From JAGVPT01 sp963772165 (lineage in GTDB: Bacteria; Bacteroidota; Ignavibacteria; UBA10030; UBA8401), in NCBI GenBank assembly GCA_963772165.1, contig CAVYWA010000010.1, forward strand, positions 62,001 to 126,000: a stretch of 64,000 nucleotides of DNA. The letters are read 5' to 3'. Below, in pieces: positions 18,200 to 29,228 of this stretch (positions within the stretch are counted from its first letter, which is position 1; each line of letters opens with the position of its first letter). The notes beneath the pieces were generated by a model, which was given only the letters and a program-made list of their open reading frames with translations, was not told the origin of the DNA and made no database searches. The position numbers and the translations under genes are program-made.

Positions 18200-19075
18200 T
18201 TACAACCGCTGTTCTCGAATCTTAAAGAAATCAATCAGCGGCTTGATGTACGGATTTTGAATATGGATATCGATTCTGTCGACTTTGGTCGACAGGAATA
18301 ATTTCTTTAACCGTTCTTCGTGCTGCTGCCAATAGTAACGAAACGCTTGCTGGATGTACATGTTGCTTGTGTCGACCCATCGTTCGCGTCCCGATTCAGC
18401 GTCGTGCATTTTTACAAGGCCGATTCTCGGCATTTCCCGCTCGCGGGGATCCTGCATCGTAATGGCGATAACGTCGTGTTTTTTGCTCACGATGCGGAGC
18501 GCCGCGTCGTAGCCCTCGTCGATAAAGTCGGAGATCAAAAACGTTATCGAACGTTTCTTGATAACAGAATTCAAATACTGAAGCGCTCCTTTGATGTCGG
18601 TGCCGCCCCCTTCGGGCGCAAACGAAAGGAGGTCGCGCACGATGCGGAGGATGTGTGCCTTCCCTTTTTTCGGCGGAATAAACTTTTCGATTCTGTCGGT
18701 GAACAGGATCAGCCCGACTTTGTCGTTGTTACGGATCGCCGAGAATGCGAGGACCGCGCAGATTTCGGTCGCGATTTCATTTTTCATCGCCGCAACCGTC
18801 CCAAAATTTTCAGAGCGGCTCAGATCGACGAGCAGCATCACCGTTAACTCGCGCTCTTCCTCAAAAATTTTGATAAACGGATGATTGAACCGGGCCGAGA
18901 CGTTCCAATCGATCGAGCGGATATCGTCTCCGTACTGATACTCGCGAACTTCGGAGAATTCCATGCCGCGCCCCTTAAAGACAGAGTGGTACTCGCCGGA
19001 GAAGACATGGTTCACCAGCCCCCGCGTCTTGATTTCAATCTGCCGTACTTTTTTAAGAAGTTCTTGTGTGGTCAT
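18200..19075 (-). CDS. DUF58-domain protein of the MoxR/Bat cluster
   Basis: The ATG at 19075 starts MTTQELLKKVRQIEIKTRGLVN, 291 residues. The DUF58 signature is complete: HVFSGEYHSVFKGRGMEFSEVREYQYGDDIRSIDWNVSAR. It is followed by a vWA-like fold (LLVDLSRSENFGT, ITFLISDFIDEGYDAAL). DUF58 proteins accompany MoxR ATPases and vWA proteins and probably act as a soluble partner in complex assembly. The upstream extension to 19105 is heptamer repeat sequence and is rejected. Confidence 0.88.
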   Translation of the reverse strand: MTTQELLKKVRQIEIKTRGLVNHVFSGEYHSVFKGRGMEFSEVREYQYGDDIRSIDWNVSARFNHPFIKIFEEERELTVMLLVDLSRSENFGTVAAMKNEIATEICAVLAFSAIRNNDKVGLILFTDRIEKFIPPKKGKAHILRIVRDLLSFAPEGGGTDIKGALQYLNSVIKKRSITFLISDFIDEGYDAALRIVSKKHDVIAITMQDPREREMPRIGLVKMHDAESGRERWVDTSNMYIQQAFRYYWQQHEERLKKLFLSTKVDRIDIHIQNPYIKPLIDFFKIREQRL

Positions 19076-19080
19076 TTTTT

Positions 19081-19200
19081 TCAATGAACAATCATCAATG
19101 AACAATGATCAATGATCAATGGATGAAATGCTTTTCTTGTGTTGATTGTTCATTGATGATTGTTAATTGTTCATTGATGATTGTTAATTGTTCATTGATC
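19081..19200. repeat. Inverted blocks of heptanucleotide repeats between moxR and the DUF58 gene
   Basis: Two blocks have a 7-bp period. The right block (19145-19200) has eight units on the plus strand: ATTGTTC, ATTGATG, ATTGTTA, ATTGTTC, ATTGATG, ATTGTTA, ATTGTTC, ATTGATC. The left block (19081-19120) carries the same family inverted, as GAACAAT, CATCAAT, GAACAAT, GATCAAT, GATCAAT. About 24 bp separate them, so the transcript could form one long hairpin between the two coding regions. The moxR stop codon overlaps the right end. Confidence 0.85.
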
Positions 19201-20188
19201 ATGGTACTTCGATTTTATTGAGAATCTCCTGCACAATATTCTCCGACGTCACTTCTTCCGCTTCCGCTTCGTATGTGACGGCAACGCGGTGGCGCAGCAC
19301 GTCGAGGCTGACGGCGCGAACGTCTTCCGGGATCACATAGCCGCGCCGTTTGATAAAAGCGTATGCCTTTGCTCCCAGCGCAAGATTAATCGTTGCACGC
19401 GGCGACGCGCCGTAGCTGATTAATTGCGCGATGCCGGGAATCCCGTACTCCTTCGGGTTCCGTGTCGCAAAAACGATCTCGAGAATATACCGTTCAATTT
19501 TTTCGTCCATATAAATTTCCCCCATCACTCCCCGTGCCTTCATAATATCTTTCGGCGATATGACGGGTTTGACGTTCGGTTCTGTTCCGTTGACGTTTTG
19601 CCTCATGATTTGAAGCTCTTCTTCTTTCGTCGGGTAGTCGATCCTCACTTTGAGCATGAAACGATCGACCTGGGCTTCCGGCAGGGGATATGTCCCTTCC
19701 TGCTCGATCGGGTTTTGCGTCGCCAGCACAAGGAACGGTTCTTCAAGTTTGAACGTTTCTTCTCCTATGGTGACTTGCCGTTCCTGCATTGCTTCGAGCA
19801 ACGCGCTCTGCACTTTTGCCGGTGAGCGGTTGATTTCATCGGCTAAAATGAAATTGGCAAAAATCGGCCCTTTCTTTGTTTGGAATTTCGAGTCCTTTTG
19901 ATTGTAGATAAGGGTTCCGACCAGGTCGGCAGGGAGCAAATCGGGAGTAAACTGAATACGTTGGAATTTCGCCTGAATTGCTCCCGCGAGGGTTTTCACG
20001 GCCATCGTTTTCGCGAGACCGGGAACTCCTTCGAGAAGGATGTGCCCGTTGGCAAGCAAGCCGATGAGCAATCGCTCCACCATATTTTTCTGTCCAACAA
20101 TAACTTTCCCGACTTCCAAAGTGAGCAGGTCGACAAACGCACTTTCGCGCTGGATCTTCTCGTTGATAGCCTTAATATCGTGCTCCAT
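19199..20188 (-). CDS. moxR: MoxR-family AAA+ ATPase
   Basis: 329 residues with Walker A in LEGVPGLAKTMAVKTLA, Walker B and lid region in FILADEINRSPAKVQSALLEAMQERQVTIGEETF, sensor 1 in LATQNPIEQEGTYPLPEAQVDRF and a C-terminal lid (GASPRATINLALGAKAYAF, YVIPEDVRAVSLDVLRHR). MoxR ATPases act as chaperones for vWA-containing complexes; here the partners are BatA and BatB downstream. It heads the eight-gene minus-strand cluster. The 180 bp upstream are AT-rich and hold a 9-bp inverted repeat (20273-20301). Confidence 0.94.
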   Translation of the reverse strand: MEHDIKAINEKIQRESAFVDLLTLEVGKVIVGQKNMVERLLIGLLANGHILLEGVPGLAKTMAVKTLAGAIQAKFQRIQFTPDLLPADLVGTLIYNQKDSKFQTKKGPIFANFILADEINRSPAKVQSALLEAMQERQVTIGEETFKLEEPFLVLATQNPIEQEGTYPLPEAQVDRFMLKVRIDYPTKEEELQIMRQNVNGTEPNVKPVISPKDIMKARGVMGEIYMDEKIERYILEIVFATRNPKEYGIPGIAQLISYGASPRATINLALGAKAYAFIKRRGYVIPEDVRAVSLDVLRHRVAVTYEAEAEEVTSENIVQEILNKIEVP

Positions 20189-20328
20189 TCAACCTCCGAA
20201 CATGAATAAACAAGCGTAATTATTTGGCAATTTTGCAGTTAGACTGCTTCTAATTTAAAAATGTTCCGCTTAAAACCAAATATGGCAAACGAATTTGGTT
20301 TCGATGAAAATAATTTGTAATTTTTTAC

Positions 20329-20357
20329 TTGCCATTTTAAAATCACCCCAATAATTC
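20329..20357 (+). promoter_or_regulatory. Candidate sigma-70-type promoter of the lipoprotein gene
   Basis: TTGCCA (20329-20334) is followed after 17 bp by TAATTC (20352-20357), 13 bp before the ATG at 20371. The -35 box is good and the -10 box is fair. The short leader leaves little room for a ribosome-binding site (AAAGGC is present), so this is a guess. Confidence 0.35.
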
Positions 20358-20370
20358 AAAGGCTTTTTTT

Positions 20371-20757
20371 ATGACAAAAAAGTTGCTGGCGTTTTCTATC
20401 CTGTCGATGCTTTTTGCCGCAGGCTGCGGCGAAAAAAAGGCCGATCCGGCGAAGATCGACGAAGCTACGAAATTGATTGACAATAAAGATTTTGAAAAAG
20501 GCATCGCCATGATCGACGACATTGGCAAGGCAAGCCCGAGCGATGAACTGGTCAAGAAAGCGCAGGTCGATGCACACATGAAGTACGCGAATTTTCTCAT
20601 GTACGAATCACTGCTGCCTCCGAAAGAAAAATATCCGTCAGCGCTGCGCCAATACCGGCTTGTCGCCACGATCGACCCCGATAACGCCGAAGCAAAGCAG
20701 AATATTAATTTGATTGAAGGTATCTACAATCAGATGGGGCGCCCGATTCCGCAGTAA
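20371..20757 (+). CDS. Small TPR-like lipoprotein
   Basis: 128 residues. The N-terminus is a lipoprotein signal, LLAFSILSMLFAAGCGEKK, with the lipobox cysteine near residue 19. The mature part is helical and resembles tetratricopeptide repeats (IDEATKLIDNKDFEKGIAMIDDIG; YPSALRQYRLVATIDPDNAEAKQNINLIEGIY). The specific function is unknown; it may be a periplasmic or outer-membrane scaffold. It is transcribed away from the Bat cluster. The stop is followed directly by repeat-rich non-coding DNA. Confidence 0.8.
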   Translation: MTKKLLAFSILSMLFAAGCGEKKADPAKIDEATKLIDNKDFEKGIAMIDDIGKASPSDELVKKAQVDAHMKYANFLMYESLLPPKEKYPSALRQYRLVATIDPDNAEAKQNINLIEGIYNQMGRPIPQ

Positions 20758-21116
20758 TGAATTTGATCGGCAGCAGGTATTTTAGAATAAAGTTATTGCA
20801 AGAAGAGAAGCAACAAAGTCCCCAAAGGATTCCTTACAGCGGGACAATCCCTTTATTCTTCAAAAGACCCCAGGTCGTGGGATCTTTTGAATCAACGGTC
20901 ATTGCGAGGCGTTTTTTGCCGAAGCAATCCCCATTAAACAAAAGGATTGCTTCGTCGCTCCGCTCCTCGCAATGACTTTATTCTTCAAAAGACCCCACGA
21001 CCATTTGATTCTTTCTATAGCGGCGGATTTGTATCTTTGATAAATCACTGGCGCTTAGCCAGTCCCCGCCAAAAAGCGGCGGGACTTCGCTGGAGCTGCC
21101 TTCAAGATTTAAAAGC
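20758..21116. repeat. Non-coding repeat cluster before tRNA-Val
   Basis: There is no gene here. TTTATTCTTCAAAAGACCCC occurs twice in direct orientation (20852-20872 and 20977-20997). Between them lies an inverted pair, GTCATTGCGAGG (20898-20909) and CCTCGCAATGAC (20965-20976), enclosing GAAGCAATCC and its complement GGATTGCTTC. This palindromic unit is of a type scattered through many environmental bacterial genomes. A diverged relative is at about 31188-31250 (AATAAAGTCATTGC, GAAGCAATCCCCATT). Confidence 0.75.
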
Positions 21117-21191
21117 GGGCGCTTAGCTCAGCTGGTTCAGAGCGTACGCCTCACACGCGTAAGGTCGCAGGTTCGATCCCCGCAGCGCCCA
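21117..21191 (+). tRNA. tRNA-Val (anticodon CAC)
   Basis: The cloverleaf folds by eye. Acceptor GGGCGCT pairs with AGCGCCC, the D arm is GCTC-loop-GAGC, the anticodon stem is TACGC/GCGTA around the loop CTCACAC, and the T arm is GCAGG-TTCGATC-CCCGC (outer pairs weaker). The anticodon CAC reads GUG (valine). The discriminator is A and the CCA tail is not encoded. A rho-independent terminator follows. Confidence 0.93.
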
Positions 21192-21195
21192 CAAG

Positions 21196-21227
21196 AAGGG
21201 AAGAGGAAACTCTTCCCTTTCTTTTTT
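21196..21227 (+). terminator. Rho-independent terminator after tRNA-Val
   Basis: A 10-bp perfect stem, AAGGGAAGAG (21196-21205) and CTCTTCCCTT (21210-21219), with a GAAA loop, followed by a run of T (TCTTTTTT). It starts four bases after the tRNA. Confidence 0.9.
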
Positions 21228-21280
21228 AAGAATCCGGTCGACTGCTTCGCAGATGGCCCCGCTTCTTCGGGCGCGGGTCA

Positions 21281-24200
21281 TCATTCTTCGTTGCCATCCT
21301 CTCGCCCGCGGCTTTTCTTTTGATCATAGTGGTGAGTCATCTCATATTCCAGCTCAGGGTCGATTTTCTGCTGTTCTATTTTCTTTTCCCGTTCCATCAG
21401 TTCCTCGTGATGAGCCTGGAGATAGTCGAGCTCCTTCTTACCGTATGAAAGTCGGGTGATGATGACAAACAGTACCGGGAACAATTAATATCGCAAGCGT
21501 CGATGCGGCAAGCATGCCGCCGAGAACCGTAAACCCGATCGTATTTCGTGCAACAGCCCCTGCCCCTGTTGCGAAAGCGAGCGGCATGACACCCAGAATA
21601 AAAGCCATGGATGTCATCGTGATGGGGCGTAACCGCAGCTTGACGGCTTCTAACGTGGATTGGATAAGCTCCTCTCCGCGGTCGACCCTCACCTTCGCAA
21701 ATTCCACAATCAAAATGGCATTCTTTGCAGAGAGCCCAATCAAGGTGATGAGTCCTATCTGCGCATATACATTGTTGGTGAGACGCGGGGTACACATCAG
21801 CATCAGGATGGCGCCAAACGCACTGATGGGGACCGGAAGTAACACGGTAAGAGGTACAGACCAACTTTCGTAGAGTGCGGCGAGAAAAAGAAATACGAAT
21901 GTGATAGAGAAAATGAAAATATAGATCGTGGCCGACCCCGCTTTTATCTCTTCATAACTCAACCCAGAAAATTCATACGTGTATCCATGCGGTAAAGCTT
22001 TCTCTGCGGTTGCTTTCAGAGCCTCTATTCCCTCCCCGGTGCTGTAGCCTGGCGGTGTGGAACCATCCACTTCTGCAGAACGAAAAATATTAAAATGTGT
22101 TATCAGCGGCGGCGCTTCGGACGCTTCGTAGCTGACCAACGTGCTGAGCGGCACCATCTCCCCATTCTGGTTGCGCACATAATATTTATTGAGGTCCGAT
22201 ATCAATGCACGATACGTCGTATCTGCCTGCACCACGACATGGTAGGTGCGGTCGTAGAGCGTAAAGTTATTCACAAACAAACTTCCCATGTACGCCTGCA
22301 ATGTTGTAAAGACATCTGCAATATTCACCCCCAGCTTTTCACACTTCTCACGATCCAATGCCAGGTCATAGCTGGGCGTATGTGCACCGTAATAACTAAA
22401 CGCGGTCGAGATTGCCGGATTCCTACGCGCCTCGGCGACGAACTTTTTCACGACTCCTTCAAATGCATGTACATCATCGCTCGTGCTGCCCTGTTCGATC
22501 TGCATACTGAATCCCGCAGCCTGCCCTATACCGCGGATCGGAGGAGGTGGAATGACAACGATATTGGCATTGTCAATGCCGGCGCCGGCAATCTCTTTTC
22601 TCAGTACATCCATAATGCCTGGTATTTGTTCTTCCGGCTTCGTCCGCTCCTCCCACGGTTTAAGCATGCAAAAGATACTGCCGGCATTAGATGTAGCCCC
22701 GAAATTCAATATGTTCAGACCGGAGATAGCCGAGTAGTGGTTCACACCGGGAGTAGAACCGACGATCTCCATGAGTTTCGTAATGACCGCTACGGATTGA
22801 GTGGTAGAGGTTCCTTCCGGCATTTGATATGTTACGTACAAACGCCCATCGTCTTCGGCGGGGATAAAGCCGGATGGTTTTTTCTTGAACAAGAAAAAAG
22901 CGGCAATACAAATACACAAAAGCAGAATGATTACATACCTTGATGCATTGATCCCGCGCCGTACAGTTCCAACATAGTCCCTCGTCAACGCTTCAAACCA
23001 ACGATTGAAAGGAGCGAAGAATTTCTCACTCCATCGGAGCTTGCTGCTTCCATGCGGCCTAAGAAGAAGGCTGCAAAGCGCAGGGGTTAACGATAATGCA
23101 ATGAACGCGGACAACATCACCGATATCGCGATGGTGATGGCAAATTGCTGATACAACCGTCCTACAATGCCCGGGATGAAACCGACGGGAACAAACACTG
23201 CTGCAAGGATAAGCGCAATGGTGACAACCGGCGCCGAGATATCTTTCATGGCCCGGTACGTGGCCTCTTTCGCGGACAAGTGATACTCGTCGATATAATG
23301 CTGGACGGCTTCCACCACGATAATAGCATCGTCCACAACAATGCCGATGGCAAGAACAAATCCGAACATGGTGAGGGTGTTGATCGTAAATCCGAGCGGG
23401 ATGAATGCGCAGAAGGTGCCTAAAATCGAAACCGGAATAGCGAGAATCGGGATAATCGTTGAACGAAGGTTCTGAAGAAACAGGAAGACCACGAGTGCGA
23501 CAAGGCCCAACGCTTTCAATAACGTCTCAATGACTTCCTGCATGGAGACTTTGATGATTGTAATTGACTCAAAGGGGACGGTATAATCGACATCGGCTGG
23601 AAACGATTTTTTCAGCTGCTCCAACGTGGCGTAGACATTATTTGCAGTTTCAAGAGCGTTGCTTCCCGGCGTCTGATAAATAAAAATGATCGAAGCCCGC
23701 TTTCCGTCAACAAAGGAGTTGCTGGAAAAAGTGAACTTACCCAATTCTACCCTTGCTACATCTTTAAGATGAACAAGCTCGCCTGTGGATGGAATGGTTT
23801 TGACGACCACATTTTCAAAGTCAGGAACTTTACTTAACGGTCCATTGACGAGAATGCCCAATTCAAACGGTTGTGTGTTTTGTTGAGGTGGAGCACCAGC
23901 CGCCCCGGCTGCTGTCTGCACATTTTGCGCGTTCAATGCGGAAATGATATCCTGTGGAACCAAACCATACGCCGCCATTTTCTCCGGATTCATCCAGACA
24001 CGCATGCTAAAGTTGTCCGTTCGTGTGTAGACGTCGCCGACACCCGGCACACGCAGCAGGGCATCTTCTATGAAGACGTTGGTATAATTATCAAGGAACG
24101 TAATGTTGTGAGTTCCCTTCGGCGAAAAAACGGCTACCTGCATGAGCATGCTGGGATTGCGTGCACGGACCGTCAAGCCAAGGCGGCTCACCACAGACGG

Positions 24201-24557
24201 CAACAGCGGGGTCGCGATCCCCACCCGATTTTGGACATTTAATGCGGCAATATGAACGTTGGTGCCGACGTTAAAAGTGACGGTGATGCCCATCGACCCG
24301 GTGTTGGTGTTTGTACTCTGCATGTACTCCATGCCCGGAGTACCATTGACCTGCTCTTCAATAGGAGTGGCTACCGTTTGTTCCACCGTTTGCGCATCAG
24401 CGCCGGTATACTGTCCGCTAATTGAGACGGCGGGGGGGGTGATGTTCGGATATTGATCAACAGCCAGGTTCGCTATACAAATAATACCCGATATCATTAA
24501 CACGAGAGAGATAACGATAGCGGTAACCGGACGTTTGATAAATGTATTAGCGATCAT
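21281..24557 (-). pseudogene. RND efflux pump (HAE1 family), second pump of the operon, frameshifted near the C-terminus
   Basis: The main frame (24557-21438) covers nearly all of an inner-membrane RND proton/drug antiporter: MIANTFIKRPVTAIVISLVLMISG, the TM4 proton-relay pair in AIGIVVDDAIIVVEAV, TGAGAVARNTIGFTVLGGM. It then runs into GTVCHHHPTFIR and stops. The next frame (to 21281) carries the missing end, VLFVIITRLSYGKKELDYLQAHHEEL. Deleting one base at GTACC (21472-21476) restores IVPVLFVIITRLSYG, exactly as in the paralogue upstream. The start overlaps the first pump's stop (ATGA). Probably a working gene with a sequencing error. Confidence 0.85.
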
Positions 24558-27500
24558 TCCTGGTCAAGATTATAGATATCGCGCGACCTTTGTAAATCAT
24601 ACTCCAATTCCGGGTCGATATTTTGTTGCTCCACTCTCTTCGTTTTTTCCATGAGCTCTTCATGATGAGCGTGGAGATAGTCGAGCTTTGCCTGGCCATA
24701 CGACAGCCGTGTGATGATGACGAAAAGCACCGGCACGATGAAAATAGCAATTGTCGTAGCCGCCAGCATGCCGCCGAGAACGGTAAACCCGATAGTTCTG
24801 CGCGCTATCGCTCCGGCTCCTGTTGCAAACACCAACGGCAAGACACCAAGGATGAATGCCATAGAGGTCATCACGATAGGCCGCAAACGGAGCCGCACCG
24901 CTTCCATGGTGGATTGGATAAGCTCTTCCCCCCGGTCAACACGCACCTTTGCAAACTCTACGATCAGGATCGCGTTCTTGGCGGCCAGCCCGATGAGCGT
25001 GATGAGTCCTATTTGCGCATACACATTATTCGAGATGCTCGGCAGCAAAGTAAGCGTAAGGATGGCGCCAAAAGCCCCGATCGGTACCGCCAGCAAGACC
25101 GAGAAAGGAACGGACCAGCTTTCGTAAAGCGCCGCGAGAAAAAGAAAAACGAAGGTGATCGAGAAAACAAAAATATAGATCGTCGTTGAACCTTCCTTGA
25201 TTTCTTCGTAGCTCAACCCCGAGTATTCGTAGTCATACCCCTCCGGCAACACCTTCTTCGCCACCTCTTTCAAGGCATTCAGTGTTTGAATACTGCTGTA
25301 CCCCGGAGGAGATGCCCCCTCAATTTCTGCGGACCGAAAAATATTAAAATGCGATATCAGCGGTGCAGCTTCTACAGGCTCGTAACTAACCAGCGTTCCA
25401 AGGGGAACCATTGCTCCCGCCTGATTACGGACGTAATATTTGTCGATGTCCGATACTGTCGCACGGGCCATGGTATCTGCCTGAATCACCACATGAAAAG
25501 TTCGGTTGTATGTCGTAAAATCGTTGACATAAATACTCCCCATATACGCCTGGATCGTCGTGAAGACATCTGCAATATTCACTCCCAGCATTTCACATTT
25601 TTCCCGATTGACTGTGAGGTTATAGTTGGGAGTGTGGGCAGAATAAAAACTGTAGGCATGAGAGATCGCCGGATTTTTATTTGCCTCACTAATAAAGTTA
25701 TTAACGACTTTTTCAAATGCATGAATATCATCGTTGGTATTGCGCTGTTCTATCTGGAAGCTGAAACCGACCACCGACCCTACACCCGGAATTGGCGAAG
25801 GCTGAATGACCTGAACGTTGGCGTTGGCAAGACCGGCATCGATGATGCGCTGTTGCATGACATGGATGATACCCGGGACTTGCTCACTTGATTTGGAACG
25901 GTCATCCCATGGTTTGAGCTGGCAATAAATGGTACCGCAGTTTGAATTGGTTGCATTGGTCACAACATTCAAACCGGACAATGCTGCGTAATGCCCTTCG
26001 CCCGGAGTTGACGCTACCACCGCCATCAGCTTCGTCATCACTGCAACAGATTGGGCTGTAGAAGATGCTGGAGGCAATTGAAACGTTATGTAGAGGTTTC
26101 CATCGTCTTCGGAAGGGATGAATCCTGTTGATTTGTTTTGAAATAAGAATACCGCTCCGATACAAATGCAAAGAAGGAGGATGACAACATACTTCGATCC
26201 CTTGATGCTGCGTTTTACGCCCTCGGAGTATTTATCGGTGAGTTTATCGAACCAGCTGTTGAAAACAGCGAAAAACCGGCCTATTCCCCGGGGAGCCACG
26301 CCTTTCTGCGGCGGCTTGAGAAGAAGGCTGCAGAGTGCCGGCGTCAACGATAAAGCGATAAAAGCGGAAAGCATTACCGAGATCGCAATGGTGATCGCGA
26401 ACTGTTGATACAAGCGCCCTACGATTCCCGGTATAAATCCAACAGGGACGAAAACGGCTGCCAGGATCAATGCAATAGCTACAACGGGGGCCGAAATGTC
26501 TTTCATCGCCTGGTACGTGGCCTCTTTTGCCGAGAGGTGATGTTCGTCCATATAATGCTCCACCGCTTCGACGACAATAATAGCGTCGTCCACCACGATG
26601 CCGATCGCCAGAACAAAACCGAACATGGTGAGCGTGTTGATCGTAAAGCCGAGCGGGATGAAAAAACAGAACGTTCCCAAGATCGAGACGGGAATTGCAA
26701 GTACAGGGATGAGCGTGGTGCGAAGGTTCTCAAGGAACAAATAGACGACGAGGGCGACAAGGGCCAGCGCGAGAAGAAGCGTGACAACAACCTCACTCAT
26801 GGAAACTCTGACAACCGTCACTGATTCAAAGGGGACACTGTAGTCAACGTCCGTGGGAAAAGAGTTTTTCAATTGGGCGAGTACTTATAAACACCCGTTG
26901 CCGTTTCAAGGGCATTGCTTCCCGGAGCCTGGTAAATGAGAAGACAGGAAGCCCGATGTCCATCCACAAATGAGTTGCTCGAAAAAGTGAACTTGCCCAG
27001 CTCTACCCTTGCGACGTCCTTCAGATAGACCAGCTCACCGGTTGACGGCTTTGTTTTGACGATAACATTTTCAAAATCCGACACCTTGCTCAAGCGTCCG
27101 TTGACAAGAATTCCTAATTCAAATGTCTGCGTCTTTTGTTGAGGCGGTACACCCGCTGAGCCCGCTGCCACCTGTACATTTTGCGCGTTCAACGCAGAAA
27201 TAACATCCGTAGGAGTCAAACCGTAGCTTGCCATTTTTTCCGGATCCATCCAGATGCGCATACTGAAATCGTCCGTGAATCTACTGATGCTGCCGACGCC
27301 GGGCACCCGGAGTAACGCATCCTGCACAAAGATATTCGTATAATTATCGAGGAACGTGATGTCATGTGTTCCCTGCGGTGCGAAGATGGCAACCATCATG
27401 AGCATGCTGGGATTCAACGCCCGCACCGTAAGTCCGAGACGGCTCACTGCCGCAGGCAATAACGGCGTGGCAATGCTGACACGGTTTTGAACATCCAGCG

Positions 27501-27813
27501 TTGCAATATTGATGTCCGTTCCGATGTCAAACGTTACGTTCATCGACATCAAACCGTTATTGGTGTTATTGCTTTGCATGTACTCCATGCCCGGAGTACC
27601 GTTCACCTGCTGTTCGATGGGAGTGGCTACCGTTTGTTCAACGGTCAGCGCATCGGCACCCGTAAATTGACCGTTCACTTGAACGACGGGGGGCGTGATT
27701 TGAGGATACTGCTCGACAGGCGAGTTAAAGATACAGATGATACCGGTGATCACTAATATGATCGAGATAACGATTGCAGTGACCGGTCTTTTGATAAAGA
27801 TATTAGCGATCAT
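24554..27813 (-). pseudogene. RND efflux pump (HAE1 family), first pump of the operon, frameshifted in the porter domain
   Basis: The N-terminal part (27813-26869) reads MIANIFIKRPVTAIVISIILVITG to ETATGVYKYSPN and stops. The rest (from 26872) begins KNSFPTDVDYSVPFESVTVVRVSM and ends at 24554 with LDYLHAHHEELMEKTKRVEQQNIDPELEYD. The paralogue reads NNVYATLEQLKKSFPADVDYTVP across this point, so one base is missing next to GTAC at 26881-26884; restoring it gives GVYxVLAQLKNSFP. The TM4 Asp pair is present (AIGIVVDDAIIVVEAVEHYMDEHH). Full length would be about 1086 residues. It follows the adaptor gene and is coupled to a second pump. Confidence 0.85.
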
Positions 27814-28007
27814 AGTTTATTCTTGCACGCTGATGGTACGCAGAATTGAAAAACTTTGCCATATCGCCGCAAAGACACGAAGGCGCGAAACATCAATGTC
27901 TTGGCGACTTTCTGCCTTCGTAGCAATACGATGACGATTTTGCTGCAAATGAATTACCCAATCGGAAAGAGGTGTATTTCGCGACACGCGAGAATCTCTT
28001 GTGAATT

Positions 28008-29207
28008 CTATCTGCTTCCGGTCCCTTTTCCCGCTTGGGCAGATGATCGGTCTCCAGAAGGTGCTATGGGTGAGCCATTACGCAAAGATTGTATGCCATC
28101 GGAGACGACGTTGTCACCCTCGCTGATTCCGTCTTTTATAATCACATTCGCCCCAAGGATCGCCCCAAGATGCACCTTCTTTTGAAATGCAAATAGACGG
28201 GGGGCCCCTGTCGCTGCCTGGAGGTTTCCGGCTTTATCGCCGACATTCATCACACTATCCTTTGCCACATAGACAAAATATTCGCCCATTTCTTCCACGA
28301 CGGCTCTATACGGTATCACCAGTTGAGCGGTTGAATCCTGATTATGAACCCGTACCACACAGCTCATGCCTACCCGTAAAAAATATTGCGGATTAGGAAA
28401 AAGGAGCCTGATCCTGATGGAACCCGTCTGAGGATTCACCGCCCGGTCGATAACGGAAAGTGTTCCCGTATACGTATAGAGAGAATTGTTGGGCAGTATA
28501 AGCGTGAACAAGGAATCAATCGGCGGATTGCCGGTATTTTGCAGATTGTTAAAGAAGGATAACTGCTTTTCGTTGATTAAAAAATCAACTGCCATCGGGT
28601 CATCGGTAGAGATGGTGATGAGAACCGTCTGGCCTACTGTGACCAAATCTCCGAGTTTCACCTGGCTGAATCCTATCGTTCCGTCGAATGGAGCGGTGAT
28701 GACAGAATACGCCAAATTCGTCTTGGCGATTTTTAAGGCCTCTAATGCCGATTGGTATGCACTTTGCGAATTCTCCAACGCAATCGCCGCGTGATCATAA
28801 ATCTGTTTTGCCACGGCTTTATTTTTATTCAGGTACTGGTAACGGTCGGCATCCTGCCGCGCCAGCTTTAAATTCCCCTCCGCAACTTTGACGTTAGCGA
28901 GAGCCGTATTGTAATTATCTTCGTAAATGCGTCTATCAATATCGTACAACTTCTGCCCTGCTTTCACGTGGCTGCCTTCCTTAAAAAATATCCCCGTGAT
29001 ATAACCCTGCACTTCGGGAAGAAGGTTGACCTGGTTCAACGCTACGGTTGTAGCCGTATACCTGTCATAATAGGTAACCGGCTGCGCCTTCACGGCAAAC
29101 AAATTCACCGGCACAGCAGGGGGAGGAGGCGGCTGCTGTTGTTTACATGAACAAAGAACCAGGCAGCCGATGAATGCTATGAAAAAGAATGCTCTATTCA
29201 CCATCAT
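28008..29207 (-). CDS. RND periplasmic adaptor (membrane-fusion) lipoprotein
   Basis: 399 residues. A lipoprotein signal (FFFIAFIGCLVLCSCK) is followed by a proline-rich linker (QQQPPPPPAVP), then the adaptor layers: beta-barrel/lipoyl halves (LLPEVQGYITGIFFKEGSHVKAGQKLYDID and ITAPFDGTIGFSQVKLGDLVTVGQ) around an alpha-hairpin (about residues 95-165), and a membrane-proximal domain. It links RND pumps to the TolC-like channel. It lies between the outer-membrane gene (22 bp upstream) and the two pumps. The only adaptor here must therefore serve both pumps. Confidence 0.93.
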   Translation of the reverse strand: MMVNRAFFFIAFIGCLVLCSCKQQQPPPPPAVPVNLFAVKAQPVTYYDRYTATTVALNQVNLLPEVQGYITGIFFKEGSHVKAGQKLYDIDRRIYEDNYNTALANVKVAEGNLKLARQDADRYQYLNKNKAVAKQIYDHAAIALENSQSAYQSALEALKIAKTNLAYSVITAPFDGTIGFSQVKLGDLVTVGQTVLITISTDDPMAVDFLINEKQLSFFNNLQNTGNPPIDSLFTLILPNNSLYTYTGTLSVIDRAVNPQTGSIRIRLLFPNPQYFLRVGMSCVVRVHNQDSTAQLVIPYRAVVEEMGEYFVYVAKDSVMNVGDKAGNLQAATGAPRLFAFQKKVHLGAILGANVIIKDGISEGDNVVSDGIQSLRNGSPIAPSGDRSSAQAGKGTGSR

Positions 29208-29228
29208 AATACTATCCGTTAATGTGCA

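Noticed and set aside
19081..19203. CRISPR-like array
   Set aside because: Units are 7 bp with no spacers; it is a tandem heptamer repeat. No CRISPR array or cas gene was seen anywhere in the window.
22095..22943. 282-codon plus-strand reading frame opposite an RND pump
   Set aside because: Shadow of the pump gene; His/Arg/Cys-rich product typical of antisense translation.
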